From the NCBI GenBank assembly GCA_020633495.1, contig JACKDR010000005.1, forward strand, positions 296,530-360,529: a DNA stretch of 64,000 nucleotides, in the 5' to 3' direction. Source of the DNA: Kofleriaceae bacterium. Its GTDB lineage: Bacteria; Myxococcota_A; Polyangia; Haliangiales; Haliangiaceae. Of this stretch, positions 1 to 9,400 are shown piece after piece. Within the stretch, counting starts at the first letter, position 1. The number at the start of each line of letters is the position of its first letter. The position numbers and the translations under genes were made by a program. Below the pieces are notes generated by a model. It had not been told where the DNA came from. It saw only the letters and a program-made list of their open reading frames with translations, and made no database searches.

Positions 1-69
1 CGTCGATCAGCGCGTTCGCGTCGTAAGCGCGGGCGACCCGACGTGGGCCGCCGCCGCGCCGCCGCGCCG

Positions 70-720
70 CTACGGCACGCGCCCGGCGCCGCCCGGCAGG
101 CCCGGCACCGGGCCGACCGCGGCGACGAAGTGGTCCACCGCCGCCCGGCCGTCGGTCACGACGACCCGGATGACGGTGTCGTTGCCCTGGTCGATCCGCA
201 TCGTCTCCGCGGCCGACAGGCCGAGCAGGACCTGGGACAGCGCGCGGTTGAGGTAGCCGTGCGCGACGATCGCGATCCGCGGCCCCGGCGCCCGGCACGC
301 GTCCTCGAGGAAGGATCGCCCACGAACCGCGAGGTCGACGAAGTTCTCGCCGCCCGGGGCGCGCTGGTGGTACCGGTCGGCGACCCACGCCGCCCACTCC
401 GCCGGCCAGCGTCGCGGCAGGTCGGCGTACAGCGCGCCCGACCAGGCGCCGCCCGACCACTCCATCAGGCGATCGTCGAAGACCGGCGCCACCGCCACGT
501 GCTCGGCGACCAGCGCGAGGGTCTCGCGCACGCGCCCGAGCGGGGACGCGAACATCGCGTCGACACCGAGGCGCGCCAGCAACCGGCCCGAGCTCGACGC
601 GTGCTCGCGCCCGCGCGCGGTCAGGGCCGAGTCCAGCTGCCCCTGCATCCGCCCGCTCGCGTTCCACGCGGTCTCGCCGTGACGGACGAGGTACCAGGTG
701 CGGGATCCGGGGAGCGACAT
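70..720 (-). CDS. Histidine phosphatase family protein (phosphoglycerate mutase-like)
   Basis: About 216 residues, beginning MSLPGSRTWYLVRHGETAWN. The RHGE motif at residues 13-16 carries the phospho-accepting histidine, and a second conserved histidine sits in IAIVAHGYLNRAL near residue 155. The glutamate of LMEWSGGAWSG fits the usual proton donor region. The family dephosphorylates small phosphorylated metabolites or proteins in the cytoplasm; the substrate cannot be read from sequence. I chose the ATG directly before MSLPG because the 27 in-frame codons upstream are Arg/Ala-rich and lack family similarity. It is first in a run of minus-strand genes with no clear operon partner. Family call is firm, substrate unknown. 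Confidence 0.9.
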   Translation of the reverse strand: MSLPGSRTWYLVRHGETAWNASGRMQGQLDSALTARGREHASSSGRLLARLGVDAMFASPLGRVRETLALVAEHVAVAPVFDDRLMEWSGGAWSGALYADLPRRWPAEWAAWVADRYHQRAPGGENFVDLAVRGRSFLEDACRAPGPRIAIVAHGYLNRALSQVLLGLSAAETMRIDQGNDTVIRVVVTDGRAAVDHFVAAVGPVPGLPGGAGRVP

Positions 721-816
721 CGAGTGATCCGTGCGGGCGCGGCGCGGACGTCGAGCATACGCCAGCGCGGCCGGTGACCGCGCGCCCGCCCTCCGCGACA
801 CCGACGCCGCGCTGCT

Positions 817-1683
817 TCAGCGGTCCCGCGGCCGGTTCAGGAGCGACACCCGCACCATCCACGCCGGGCTCTCGAGCAGCAGGTTGCCCGGGGCGGCGGC
901 GCCCATCTGCCATCGCGGGAAGACGACGTCGACGCTGACGCCGGCGTCGGCGGACAGGTAGACGTCGACGCCGGCCTTCAGCGTGTAGCCGAAGACGAGG
1001 GTCTCGTCGAAGGCGGCGCCGGCGCAGTCGGCGCAGCCGAAGTGGAACAGGCCGGTCGCGGCGGCGCCGAGGTCGGCGCGCACGCCGTGCGCGGCCCCCC
1101 CGAAGACCTGCGGGGTCAGCGCCAGGCCGACCGAGACCGGGACCAGGAACAGCGTGTGGGCGTCGGCGCCGAGCAGCGGGGCCTCGAGCCAGGTGCCGTG
1201 GAGGCCGACCTGCAGCGAGCCGCCGAAGGCGTCGCGGCCGGTGTGGGTGTCGACGTCGAGGCCGATGGTCGCCGCGCCGCGCGTCGTCATGTCGCCTTCG
1301 CCGGTCGCCGCCCAGCTGGGCCCCACGGACACGCCCATCTCGATCTCCGAGATGCGGATCTTGCTGGGCGGCGCCGCGGGTCCGGCCGCGCCGACGGCGA
1401 CGGCGACGCCGCCACCGCCCGACACCGTCGTGTCCTCGTAGCAGAAGTCGAGCCCGCCGAGGTTGCCCTCGGCGACGAACTCGTCGGCCCGGGTGTCGCG
1501 GTCCCGCGCCCACTCGCAGTCGTCACGCGACGCGAAGGGGCCCTCGCGACCTTCGATCGCCAGGCGATCGCCGGAGCAGCGGCCGGTGCAGCTCCACTTG
1601 TAGTACCAGGGCCCGGCCGCAGCCGCGACGGGGTACAGGAGGATCGCCAGGACACCGACGACGAGCGCGCGACGGGTCAGCAT
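817..1683 (-). CDS. Secreted protein, probable outer-membrane beta-barrel
   Basis: 288 residues. The N-terminus MLTRRALVVGVLAILLYPVAAAAG is a clear Sec signal peptide, which fixes the start; 46 further in-frame codons upstream are low-complexity. A Cys-containing segment follows (YYKWSCTGRCSGD, then a CEW), then a Gly/Ala/Val-rich linker. From about residue 120 the protein alternates hydrophobic and polar residues in Gly-rich strands (for example GVSVGPSWAATGEG and LGAAATGLFHFGCADCAGA), ending in an aromatic-containing strand. This pattern suggests a small beta-barrel or surface beta-sheet protein. I do not recognise the family. Expected location is the outer membrane or periplasm. Confidence 0.72.
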   Translation of the reverse strand: MLTRRALVVGVLAILLYPVAAAAGPWYYKWSCTGRCSGDRLAIEGREGPFASRDDCEWARDRDTRADEFVAEGNLGGLDFCYEDTTVSGGGGVAVAVGAAGPAAPPSKIRISEIEMGVSVGPSWAATGEGDMTTRGAATIGLDVDTHTGRDAFGGSLQVGLHGTWLEAPLLGADAHTLFLVPVSVGLALTPQVFGGAAHGVRADLGAAATGLFHFGCADCAGAAFDETLVFGYTLKAGVDVYLSADAGVSVDVVFPRWQMGAAAPGNLLLESPAWMVRVSLLNRPRDR

Positions 1684-1857
1684 GTCGTCACGCACTGCAC
1701 GCGCCGTACCCGTCGTCACCGTCGAAAACGCGGGCGCCGACGCGACGGCGAGCGCAAGCCGTGCGCCGCCCGCCCCGCCGCCGCCGTGCTCAGACGTTCT
1801 CCGTGCGGCGCGACGACGCATCGCCGGCGACCGAGCGCCCCGGCCGCGACCGCCGCG

Positions 1858-2328
1858 CTACTTGATCTCGACGCCGGGCCGGTCGCTCAAGAGCGTCAGG
1901 AACGCCGGCAGCTCCAGCTTGGTCGGGCGCACCGACTCGGGCCGCAGGTCGTACCCGGACGCCTTCTTGCTGAAGGCGACGCTGCGCCGCAGCCAGCCGG
2001 TGAAGACGCGCACCCGCAGGTACGCCTGCAGGTCCTCGACCACCGGCCCCTGCACGTCGGCTGCCCAGCGCCGCAGCTGCGCCTCGAGCCCGTCCGGCGT
2101 GGTGTCGGGCGCGGCCAGCAGCGCCTCGATCGCGACCACCGGCGACTGCCCGCCGATCGTGAAGGTCGTGCGGCTGCGGACGTTGCCGTGACCCGAGAAC
2201 GCGCGGTGTGGAAACAGGAACAGCGTGCGCCGCGTCAGCACCGCCGTCGCCGGCCCGATGCCGGCGCCCGGGAAGATCCACGTCGTCTTGCGCGCGATGG
2301 CGTAGTCCGTGCCAGCCGTGACCCCCAT
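1858..2328 (-). CDS. Hypothetical protein
   Basis: 156 residues from MGVTAGTDYAIARKTTWIFPG. No signal peptide or membrane segment is evident. The middle (residues 60-125) is Leu/Ala-rich and looks helical; the N-terminal part alternates strands such as TLFLFPHRAF and TTFTIGG. The start is set at the ATG before GVTAG because upstream codons are low-complexity. It lies between a secreted protein and a 47-bp duplicated fragment, with no evident operon. Codon use matches its neighbours, which supports it being real, but I recognise no family. Confidence 0.65.
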   Translation of the reverse strand: MGVTAGTDYAIARKTTWIFPGAGIGPATAVLTRRTLFLFPHRAFSGHGNVRSRTTFTIGGQSPVVAIEALLAAPDTTPDGLEAQLRRWAADVQGPVVEDLQAYLRVRVFTGWLRRSVAFSKKASGYDLRPESVRPTKLELPAFLTLLSDRPGVEIK

Positions 2329-2390
2329 CGCTCGAGCATGCCATAGCCGCGCGACCGCCGCGTGCGCAGCGGGGCGCTCGGCCATCGCGG

Positions 2391-2437
2391 CCCGCTACTC
2401 GAACGCGGCCGCGGTCGCCGCCATCGCGACGTGCTTC
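2391..2437. repeat. 47-bp remnant copy of the 3' end of the downstream membrane-protein gene
   Basis: These 47 bases match positions 3506-3552 with a single mismatch (C at 2427 against T). Read on the minus strand the segment encodes HVAMAATAAAFE followed by a stop, which is the C-terminus of the membrane protein at 3510-4316 (HVTMAATAAAFE). The two copies flank the lipoprotein gene at 2478-3458 as direct repeats. A local duplication, or an insertion between duplicated ends, would explain it. Confidence 0.85.
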
Positions 2438-2477
2438 GGCCGGGTCCATCGGCGCCCTGGCGCGGTGCGGGCACCCG

Positions 2478-3458
2478 TCAGGGTGAGACCCAGATCTCGG
2501 GCTGGGGATCCTCGTCGTGGGGTGGCACGCCACCGAACAGCCACAACCGCGGGGCGCTGCCGGTCGGATCGAACGACACGAGCGCGACGGCGGCACGCGC
2601 ACCGAACGCGGGGGCGGACGTCACCTCCGTCCACGCCAGCCCATCCGTCGACGACCAGACCGCCGCGGTGGTGGAATCGTCGGTGACCAGCCACATCCGC
2701 CCGTCCGCCACCGCGACCGCGAGCTCCTGCGCGAACCCGTACGCCGGCCGCGTCGTCAGCGACGTCCAGTTCATGCCGTCCGCCGACGTCGCGACGACGG
2801 GGGCGACGTTGTCCCAGCCGACGAAGAACAGGGTGTCACCGAGGACGACCACGTGGCCCCGGGTCGCCCCGCTGATGGCGCCGACCCGGCTCCAGGTCAC
2901 GCCGTCGGGCGATGCCAGCACCTCGAAGCCGCTCACCGCCCAGAGCGAGCCGTGCCACGCGTAGCAGCCTCCGGATGGATACGGCCCGGGTGCCGTGCGC
3001 TGTACCCAGGAGACGCCATCGGTCGAGCTCCACAACCCCGTCGCGGTGAACAGCCAGAGTGTCCCCTCGAAGCGGGCCGCGCAGATCGCGTTGACGGGCG
3101 GCGCCGGGATCTCGGTCCATTCCTCGCCGTCGCGGGACGTCCAGGCGCCCCCGTTCGAGAAGTGCCGAAGCACATCCCCGTCGGCCAGGAAGACGCCCTG
3201 GGCGAAAGGTGCGTCATCCGTCACGAGCCCCCAGTCGCGGCCGATGACGGGGTCCGCGTCGCAGACCTGCGCCGTGCAGATCCCGTCACCGCAGTCATCG
3301 CAAGCGGCGCCGCCCTGGCCGCACGCATGGTTGAGCGCACCACGCTCGCACACGCCGTCGCGGCAACACCCCGCGCAGGTCTCGACCGAGCACTCGTCGC
3401 CGCCGCCACCGTTGCACCCGGCGAACAGCAGGACGCACACGACAGCCACCGCCCGCAT
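2478..3458 (-). CDS. Lipoprotein with Cys-rich head and sialidase-like (BNR/Kelch-type) beta-propeller
   Basis: 326 residues. Signal peptide with lipobox LLFAGC near residue 15, so it should be an acylated envelope protein. Residues 20-70 hold about a dozen cysteines (CSVETCAGCCRDGVC, CDDCGDGICTAQVC), a pattern seen in short disulfide-rich modules of myxobacterial exported proteins. From about residue 90 to the end there are repeated motifs of the type TSRDGEEWTEI, SSTDGVSWVQ, ASPDGVTWSR, TSADGMNWTS and SSTDGLAWTEV: Ser/Thr-x-Asp-Gly-x-x-Trp, the Asp-box of sialidase-type propellers. Five or six blades are visible. No catalytic sialidase residues can be assigned, so a binding role is more likely than an enzyme. 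It is flanked by a 47-bp direct repeat. Confidence 0.85.
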   Translation of the reverse strand: MRAVAVVCVLLFAGCNGGGGDECSVETCAGCCRDGVCERGALNHACGQGGAACDDCGDGICTAQVCDADPVIGRDWGLVTDDAPFAQGVFLADGDVLRHFSNGGAWTSRDGEEWTEIPAPPVNAICAARFEGTLWLFTATGLWSSTDGVSWVQRTAPGPYPSGGCYAWHGSLWAVSGFEVLASPDGVTWSRVGAISGATRGHVVVLGDTLFFVGWDNVAPVVATSADGMNWTSLTTRPAYGFAQELAVAVADGRMWLVTDDSTTAAVWSSTDGLAWTEVTSAPAFGARAAVALVSFDPTGSAPRLWLFGGVPPHDEDPQPEIWVSP

Positions 3459-3509
3459 CAGCGCGGCGTCCTCGCCGGTTGGTCTGGCGCGTGGTCCATC
3501 ACGGCCCCG

Positions 3510-4316
3510 CTACTCGAACGCGGCCGCGGTCGCCGCCATCGTGACGTGCTTCTCGCCGACCGTCTTCCACCCGATGAACGAGCCCAGCATCGTCAGGAGA
3601 CCGAACACCGCGCCGATGATCAGGAAGCCGAGCGCGGCGTCGCCGTCCTTGTCCTTGACCCCGGGCAGCGCGGCCATCAACAGGTAGAACCCGAAGACGC
3701 CGACCACGGTGGCCAAGAGCGAGATCAGCAGCAGGCGCCGCGGCGCCGACGCGCCGGTCGCGAGCCCCGACAGCAGCGTACCCACCGCGACCGCCCCGAA
3801 GTAGGCGCCGGCCGACGCGTTCTCGCTGCCACCGTGCATGACCATGCCCATGACCACGACGAGCGCGACGATGCTGGCGCCGAGCACCGCGAGCGCGACG
3901 TGCGCCAGCCACTCGGCGCCGCTGGCGGCGTGGCCGCCCACCACGCGCTCGGCGACGACCGCGCCGCCGAGCGCACCGGCGGCGGCCGCCGCGCCCGCGA
4001 TCAGGACGATCCGCGAGATCTCGCCGCGCGCCACGTGCCACAGGAACTCGCCGAAGCCGGTGCCGACGAAGACCGCGACGATCGTCGCGATCACCAGCAG
4101 GCCACCGATGGCCGGCTCGGTGATCGTGGTGCCGCGGCTGGCGCGCCCGGCCGCGAACCCGCCGATGGCGCCGCCGAGCGCGAGCGCGCCGTACACCGCC
4201 GGCTCGCCCGAGGCGCCGATCAGCACGAGCAGGATCATCCCCACCGCGATGCCGCCGGCGACCTGGAAGTAGCTGAGGATCACCGACGACCACGAGAACC
4301 CGCTGGGTGCTGTCAT
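3510..4316 (-). CDS. Polytopic membrane protein of unknown function
   Basis: 268 residues with about seven hydrophobic segments, including VAGGIAVGMILLVLIGA near residue 25, IGGLLVIATIVAVFVGTGFG near 70, IVLIAGAAAAAGALGGAVVA near 105, a helix near 145, LLISLLATVVGVFGFYLLMAAL near 200 and LGFLIIGAVFGLLTMLGSF near 235. The Gly/Ala packing suggests a compact integral membrane protein. A GTG codon precedes the ATG used here. Its last 12 codons are duplicated at 2391-2437. I cannot name a family or transport substrate. Confidence 0.75.
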   Translation of the reverse strand: MTAPSGFSWSSVILSYFQVAGGIAVGMILLVLIGASGEPAVYGALALGGAIGGFAAGRASRGTTITEPAIGGLLVIATIVAVFVGTGFGEFLWHVARGEISRIVLIAGAAAAAGALGGAVVAERVVGGHAASGAEWLAHVALAVLGASIVALVVVMGMVMHGGSENASAGAYFGAVAVGTLLSGLATGASAPRRLLLISLLATVVGVFGFYLLMAALPGVKDKDGDAALGFLIIGAVFGLLTMLGSFIGWKTVGEKHVTMAATAAAFE

Positions 4317-4413
4317 CACGCCGATCGTACTACCGTTGCTGCGCGGCGGGGGCCACGCGCGGGACGGCGCGGCGCGGTGACGGCGGCCGCGCCTCGGCCG
4401 CCGCGTCGGCCGA

Positions 4414-5133
4414 CTACATCGCCGGTCCCGAGGACGGGCCGTACTGCACCGGCGAGCCGTCCTTCTTCCACGGCGTCACCTTCGGGCCGAACGACTTGCC
4501 GGCGTCGAGCACCGGCGCGACCACCTTCGAGCTCTGGTTGGCGGTCTCGACCGCGGCCTTGGGATCCTGGCCCGCCATCATGCCCGCGCCCGCGGCGGCG
4601 CCGCCGATCGGGTTGTTGCGCATGAACTCCAGCCGCTGCTGCGGGGTCATGTAGTTCGGGTCCTGGGGGACCGCGGGCCCCATCGTGGGGCCACAGTTCG
4701 CCGGATCCTTGATCGCGGCGTTCGGATCGGCGCAGCGGATGTCGCTGGTGTCGGCGCGCGGATCGTCCATCGGCGCCTGCGGCTCGCCGTACCACCAGTC
4801 CTTGAGGGACTGCCACCAGCTCTTGTCCTGGCCGCTGTCGGCGTCGCCGCCGCTCGCCCCCTGCGCGCCGTCACCGACGCTGGGCGCGCCGCCCGCGCCG
4901 TCCGAGCCCGACGCGTTCAGGAACGGGTCGAAGTCAGCCGACGAGTCGCCGTCCGGCCCGTCGTACATGCCCATGAACGGCGCCGCGGCGACCGCGGGAT
5001 CGGCGCCGCCGGTCCCCAGGTACGCCTCCAGGGATCGGTCGGACGCCGCGCCGTCAGGGGCGGCCGACAGGCCGTCTCCCGACACGAAGCTGGCCATGGG
5101 GTCTTGCTGGACGACATCGTCGAAGGCTGCCAT
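4414..5133 (-). CDS. Hypothetical acidic, low-complexity protein
   Basis: 239 residues beginning MAAFDDVVQQDPMASFVSG. It has no signal peptide. The first 110 residues are Asp/Gly/Ser/Ala-rich and probably disordered; a Trp-rich patch (KSWWQSLKDWWYGEP) lies at about 104-118; the C-terminal third contains a short conserved-looking segment (DPNYMTPQQRLEFMRNNP). The composition is typical of myxobacterial proteins of unknown role, and the Trp patch may be an interaction peptide. No family recognised. Confidence 0.6.
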   Translation of the reverse strand: MAAFDDVVQQDPMASFVSGDGLSAAPDGAASDRSLEAYLGTGGADPAVAAAPFMGMYDGPDGDSSADFDPFLNASGSDGAGGAPSVGDGAQGASGGDADSGQDKSWWQSLKDWWYGEPQAPMDDPRADTSDIRCADPNAAIKDPANCGPTMGPAVPQDPNYMTPQQRLEFMRNNPIGGAAAGAGMMAGQDPKAAVETANQSSKVVAPVLDAGKSFGPKVTPWKKDGSPVQYGPSSGPAM

Positions 5134-5163
5134 GCCCCGGTAGAGCGACCGAGGGCCGTTTCG

Positions 5164-5481
5164 TTACGCCTCGCGCGACAGATCGACCGAGGTCCAGCCC
5201 GACAGCTGCGGCGGCCCCGAGGTGATGCCCTTGAGGCTGCCCTGGGCGTGCGCCTTGCGGAAGGCGTCGCTGCCGACCCAGGCCCGGAACGCGGCCTCGT
5301 CGGTCCACATCACGTGCGACGAGTAGAGCTGGGCGCCGTCGGGATCGGTGCCGCCCTTGAGCAGGTGGAACTGCAGGAAGCCGGGCACGCCGTCGAGGTA
5401 CGAGTCGCGCTCGCGCCACGCCCGCTCGAAGTCGGCGGCGCGCTCGGGATTCACACGGAACTGGTTCATCGCGAGGAACAT
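5164..5481 (-). CDS. Antibiotic biosynthesis monooxygenase / HmoA-like domain protein
   Basis: 105 residues, the normal size for a single ABM (dimeric alpha-beta barrel) domain. MNQFRVNPERAADFERAW, FLQFHLLKGG and the aromatic-rich LYSSHVMWTDEAAFRAWVGS match the family pattern, with the beta-alpha-beta-beta order visible. Members include heme-degrading enzymes (IsdG/HmoA type) and cofactor-free quinol oxygenases; the HLLKG and SHVMW pieces look closer to HmoA-like proteins, but substrate is inference. The start is the ATG that begins MFLAMNQ. The protein would act in the cytoplasm. No operon partner is obvious. Confidence 0.82.
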   Translation of the reverse strand: MFLAMNQFRVNPERAADFERAWRERDSYLDGVPGFLQFHLLKGGTDPDGAQLYSSHVMWTDEAAFRAWVGSDAFRKAHAQGSLKGITSGPPQLSGWTSVDLSREA

Positions 5482-5543
5482 GGCCACCGATCTACCACGA
5501 CCGCGCGAGGTGGCTGCCGCCGGGGCGGCCCGTGCCCGGTCCT

Positions 5544-5709
5544 TCAGCGGTCCTGCACGTACTCGAACGCGGCGATCACCACCGGGTCGCCCGGCTCCTG
5601 GCGGTAGCGCACCGACAGCGTCCCCGACGGTGTCGCGCCGCGAGCTGTTCGGCGACTTCACGATCGGGCCGCTGCTGAGGTAGGCGCGGCCGTCGGCGCC
5701 ACGCGCCAC
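5544..5709 (-). pseudogene. Frameshifted 3' remnant of an unknown gene
   Basis: The minus strand reads VARGADGRAYLSSGPIVKSP in one frame, then after a shift near 5620-5640 continues in a second frame as LSVRYRQEPGDPVVIAAFEY and ends VQDR-stop at 5544. Both pieces keep the codon bias of coding DNA in this window. I cannot identify the family. The 5' end is not clear, since the first frame stays open upstream into the BTAD remnant, so this may be the tail of a larger lost gene. Confidence 0.35.
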
Positions 5710-5738
5710 CCGCGAGCGGCGGCGCGGCGCCGAGCCGG

Positions 5739-6352
5739 TCAGACCGGCTCGGCGCGACGGATCCGGGCGGCCAGCTCGACCGTCGCGCGCTCGGGCTCGG
5801 CGTCCAGCTCGTCGTCGAGGACGGCGAGCAGGTGCCCGTACCGATCGAGGGCGCGGTCGCGCTGTCCCAGCCGGGCGTGCGTGATCATCAGGGACCGGTG
5901 CGCGTCCTCGCGCAGGGCGTCGCCCGCGAGCAGCCGCTCGAGCACGGCCACGGCGGCGTCGGGCGCCCGCGCGTCGAGGTGCAGCCCGGCGAGCTCGGCG
6001 AGCGCGTCGTGGTGGCGCCGGCGCAGCTGCGCCTGGCGCTCGAGGTGCCACTCGCCGGCCGGCTCGCCGTCGAGCAGATCGCCACGGTAGCGCTCGACCG
6101 CGCGCGCGAGCCGGGTCGCGTCGCCGCGCGCGGCCCGCACCTCGCGCTCGAACACGTCGGCGTCGAACCACACGGCGGCCGCCGGGTCGACGCGGTAGCG
6201 CTCGTCCTCGAGCACGATCAGCTCCGGTCGGCCCAGGGCCCTGCGGACGCGGTGGAGCAGGACGTGAAGCTGTTCTTGACCTGCGCGGCCGAGGCGTCGG
6301 GCCAGAAGTCGAGCCCGACCTCGCCGCGGGTGCGGCCGCGCGGATGACGTCG
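5739..6352 (-). pseudogene. Broken BTAD-type transcriptional activator (SARP/AfsR-like C-terminal half)
   Basis: The main frame from about 6262 down to the stop at 5739 encodes a bacterial transcriptional activator domain: LLHRVRRALGRPELIVLEDE, FDADVFEREVRAARGD, YRGDLLDGEP, HHDALAELAGLHLDARA, LGQRDRALDRYGHLLAVLDD (helical TPR-like repeats). Directly upstream the neighbouring frame encodes HPRGRTRGEVGLDFWPDASA ending QVKNSF, the usual end of the preceding DNA-binding/linker part. Joining the two needs one extra G at about 6265 (GTGAAG where GTGGAAG is expected). No upstream DNA-binding domain is visible, so it is 5'-truncated as well as frameshifted. It lies downstream of, and in the same direction as, the kinase-WD40 gene. 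Confidence 0.7.
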
Positions 6353-6415
6353 TGTCGACGCTGCTGTTCGAGGGCAGCTGAGCGGCGGCGGTCCGGCGCG
6401 GCCCGTGCGGGCCGA

Positions 6416-9400
6416 TCAGCGCACGACGAGCCGGCCGTCGACGACCTGCCAGGGCACGTCGGCGGCGACGACGCCGGCGATCGCGTCGGGCGGCCGGGCC
6501 TCGAGGTGGACGTCCCACACCACAGCGAGGCCGTCGTAGCCGGTGGTGAGCGCGCGGGTGCCGTCGGGGCTGAACGCGGTGCGGAACACCCGCTCGGAGT
6601 GGCCGCGCAGCTGGCGCAGCATGACCCCGGTGGTCGCGTCCCAGATCGCCGCGGTCTTGTCGTTGCTGGCGGTGATCACGCGGCGCCCGTCGGGGCTCCA
6701 CGCCGCGTCCTGGACCCAGCCCAGGTGCCCCTGCAGGTCGACCTGGAAGTCGCCGGTCGCCGCGTCCCAGATCGTCGCGGTGTTGTCGGCGCTGGCGGTG
6801 AGGACGTGCTTGCCGTCGGGGCTGAACCGCGCGGCCAGGACCCAGTTGGCGTGCCCGGTGATCGCCGCGACCGGCGCGCCGGTGGCCGCGTCCCAGATCC
6901 GCGCGGTCTTGTCGAGGCTCGCGGTGACGACGCGCGCGCCGTCGGGGCTGAACCGGGCGCTCGCGACGATGTCGTCGTGGGCGAGCGTCGCGATCGCGGC
7001 GCCGGTGGCGACGTCCCAGATCCGCGCGGTGTGATCGACGCTCGCCGTGACCACGCGACGACCGTCGGGGCTGACGTCGACGTGCATCAGCGCGGCGGTG
7101 TGCCCCGACAGGGTGCGCTCGAGCGCGCCCGAGGTCGCGTCCCAGATCCGCGCGGTGTGATCGGCGCTGGCCGTGACCACGCGCGTCCCGTCGGGGACGA
7201 ACGCGATGTCCACGACCAGGTCCTCGTGCCCGGTGAGGGTCACCCGCACCGCGCCGGTCGTGGTGTCGACGATCTGGACGGTGCCGCCGGGGCCGCGGAC
7301 GGCGACGCGATCGCCGCCGGGATCGAACGCGGCCGCCACGAACCCGGTCTTGTCCTCGACGAGGGTGGCGAGCGGCGCGCCGGTGGCCGCGTCCCAGGTC
7401 CGGGCGGTGCCGTCGACGCCGGAGGTGACGATGCGCCGGCCATCGCGGCTGAACGACGCCTCCTCGACGAGCCCGCGGTGCCCGGACAGGACCGCCGACC
7501 GGTCGCGCAGACCGGCGTCCCAGACCCGCACCGAGCCGTCCGCGCTGGCGGTCACCAGCCGGGCGCCGTCGGGGCTGAACGCCACCGTCCACACCGCCTG
7601 GGTGCCGGCCTCGAGCGTCGCCCACGGCGTGCCACTGCGGCCGTCCCAGATGCGCGCGGTCCCGTCCTTGCTCGCGGTCGCGATCCGGTCGCCGTCGGGC
7701 GAGAACCGGATCGCGGTGACGTCGTTGCCGTGACCGACGAGCTCGCCGCTCGCCGCGCCGGTGGTCGCGTTCCAGACGTGGACCACGGGCTCGGGCCCGC
7801 CGGTGAACAGCCAGCCGCCGTCGGGGCTGTAGGTCACGAGCTGGGCGGGCACGCCGTTGCCGGTGATCTGGGTGAGCAGCGCGCCGCGCGCGACGTCCCA
7901 GATCTGGATCGTCCCGTCCTCGCTGCCCAGCGTGACCCGGCTGCCGTCGGGGCTGAACACCGCGACGTCGACGCTCTTGCCGACGGGGTTATAGCGCTCC
8001 GTCATGATCGAGACGTGGCGCAAGGTCGCGCGCGCCGCGCCGGTGTCGGCGTCCCAGATCCGCGCCGTGCCGTCGTCGCTGCAGGTGACCACGCGGCGAC
8101 CGTCGGGGCTGAACGCGGCGCCGTTCACCTGCGCCGTGTGGCCGGTGAGCGTGGCCCGTCGCGTCCCGGTCGCGACGTCCCAGAGGAACGCGGTGCCGTC
8201 CATGGCGCCGGTGATCGCGACCTGGCCGTCGGGGCGAAACGCCACCGCGTGGACCGCCGCGGCGTGGCCGTCGAGGACGTGCAGCGCGGCGCCGGTGGTG
8301 GCGTCCCACAGCCGCGCGGTGTGATCGTTGCCGGCGGTGAGGAACGTGTGGCCGTCGGGGCTGAGCACCACCGACCACAGCGTGTCGGTGTGGCCGCGGA
8401 GGGTGGCGAGGCGCGCGCCGGTGGCGGCGTCCCACAGCTGCGCCGTACGATCGTTGCCGGCGCTGACGACCCGCGTACCGTCGGGCGTGAACACGGCGTC
8501 GACGGCGCCCTCGTCGTGGTGCATCGTGAGCCGCAGCCGCTCGACGTCCATCATCGCGCGCGCCACCAGGGTGCGGACGCCGAGATCGTCGGGCAACACC
8601 GGGTACGCGGCGGCGAGGTAGGAGGCGGCACGCCCGGGGTGCTGGTCGAGCAGCGCGACGCGGCCCTGCTCGGTGAGGTTGCGCGCCAGCTCGACCTGCG
8701 CGTGCTGCTCGGCGGCGCGCGCGGCGTCGCGGGCGTGCTCGGCGTCGCCGCGCGCCGTGTCGGCGTCGCGGCGCGCCCGCTCGGCGTCGCCCCGGAGCCG
8801 GTGCTCGCGGACCAGGAACCAGGTCGCGCCGCAGCCGGCGACCACCAGCGAGGCGGCGACGATCGCCGCGACCGCGCGGTGGCGGCGGATCGCGAGCTGC
8901 AGGACGTAGCCGAGGCTGGGCGGGCGCGCCGCGATGGGGCGGCCGTCGAGCCAGGCTTCGAGGTCGCGGGCGAGGGCCTCGGCGTCGTCGTAGCGGAGCC
9001 GCGGATCCTTCTCGGTGGCCTTGGTCAGGACGACCGCGAGGTCCGCCGGCAGCTCGGGGTTGGCGACGCGCGGCGGGACCGGCCGATCGCGCAGGACCTG
9101 CTCGAGGAGACGGACCTCGGAGTCGCCGTCGAAGAACGGCTTGCCGGTGAGCAGCTCGTAGAAGGTCGCGCCCAGCGAGTAGACGTCGGCGCGGCGATCG
9201 AGGGTCAGCAGGCTGCGCTGCAGCTGCTCGGGCGGCAGGTAGCGCAGCGTGCCGAGGATGGCGCCCTTGTCGCGGGTCAGCGACTGGCTGGCGTCGGCGA
9301 GCGCGGCGAGCCCGAGGTCCATGACGACGACCCGGTGGTCGGCGGCCGTGACCATGAGGTTGGCGGGCTTGACGTCGCGATGGAGGATGCCCTGGTCGTG

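Noticed and set aside
1..69. A gene running off the left edge
   Set aside because: The minus strand stays open (ending AYDANALID at the edge) but has no clear start or family match in 69 bases.
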